From positions 1-6,630 of the forward strand of contig CAYINU010000083.1 in NCBI GenBank assembly GCA_964364855.1: a stretch of 6,630 bases of DNA, in the 5' to 3' direction. Made by a program: the position numbers and the translations under genes. This stretch comes from CAYINU01 sp964364855. Lineage in GTDB: Bacteria > Margulisbacteria > Marinamargulisbacteria > CAYINU01. Under the pieces are notes generated by a model. The model was not told the DNA's origin. It worked only from the letters and a program-made list of their open reading frames with translations, and did no database searches. Below, piece after piece: positions 6,518 through 6,630 of this stretch. The stretch's first letter is position 1, and every line of letters starts with the position of its first letter.

Positions 6518-6630
6518 ATGACAAAACGAATCTTGGTTGTGGATGATGATGAATCGATTCGGACGTTGTTTGAGTGCGTTACCGAAGATCTGGGTTTGCA
6601 CTGTGTGACGGCCTCAGACGGTGACGAAGC
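6518..6630 (+). CDS. Response regulator receiver domain protein, N-terminal fragment cut by window edge
   Basis: This is the beginning of a two-component response regulator, which takes a phosphoryl group from a histidine kinase. The 37 complete codons read MTKRILVVDDDESIRTLF... and continue to TASDGDEA. ILVVDDD is the first beta strand with the acidic pocket residues D9-D11 that bind magnesium. The VTASDGDEA segment corresponds to strand 2 and helix 2 (usual pattern V-x-A-x-x-G-x-E-A). The phospho-acceptor Asp, expected near residue 54, and any output domain are beyond the edge, so it cannot be told whether this is a stand-alone CheY-like protein or a DNA-binding regulator such as an NtrC type. 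The ATG has a GGGG (6498-6501) 16 nt upstream, farther than ideal. The 38-nt gap after the MTHFR-like gene suggests possible read-through. Confidence 0.9.
   Translation, partial: MTKRILVVDDDESIRTLFECVTEDLGLHCVTASDGDE

Noticed and set aside
6514..6519. Perfect TATAAT hexamer overlapping the response-regulator ATG
   Set aside because: Transcription from it would begin downstream of the ATG, and no -35-like hexamer lies 16-19 nt upstream.
6481..6546. 21-codon plus-strand open frame starting ATG AAC CTC overlapping the response regulator
   Set aside because: It has no Shine-Dalgarno and overlaps the receiver-domain start out of frame; its length is expected by chance.

Overview
The window holds seven protein-coding genes on two divergent transcription units and is almost entirely coding. 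It comes from a diderm (Gram-negative-type) bacterium, because it carries a MlaE-MlaF-MlaD phospholipid transport system. I cannot name the lineage. The long MlaD with a beta-rich C-terminus and the PriA sequence type would fit a deltaproteobacterium-like or another deep-branching diderm group, but this is inference.

Leftward unit (minus strand, 4577 down to the left edge): mlaE (permease), mlaF (ATPase), mlaD (MCE substrate-binding protein) and priA (replication-restart helicase, C-terminus cut by the window edge). The genes are packed as a co-translated operon: an ATGA overlap joins mlaE/mlaF, a 2-nt gap separates mlaF/mlaD, and a GTGA overlap joins mlaD/priA. No mlaA, mlaB or mlaC is present here. 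MlaD is about 2.5 times the length of E. coli MlaD. It has an N-terminal membrane anchor, one MCE domain, a long helical segment and a beta-strand-rich C-terminal part. This suggests a protein spanning the envelope like the Veillonella parvula type, which would make separate shuttle proteins unnecessary. PriA appears to lack the winged-helix domain.

Rightward unit (plus strand, from about 4599 to the right edge): a compact hexokinase of the eukaryotic (actin-fold HK) family, a short divergent MetF-like methylenetetrahydrofolate reductase family protein 3 nt downstream, and, after a 38-nt gap, the first 37 codons of a response-regulator receiver domain. The hexokinase has no ATG or GTG start before its first conserved motif. 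The best start is TTG at 4599, which leaves only 21 nt between the divergent mlaE and hexokinase start codons, so each unit's promoter must lie inside the other's coding sequence.

I found no RNA genes, mobile elements, CRISPR arrays or convincing intrinsic terminators. The points most worth follow-up are the bridge-like MlaD, the eukaryotic-type hexokinase with a changed active-site acidic residue, and its pairing with an atypical MTHFR-family protein.
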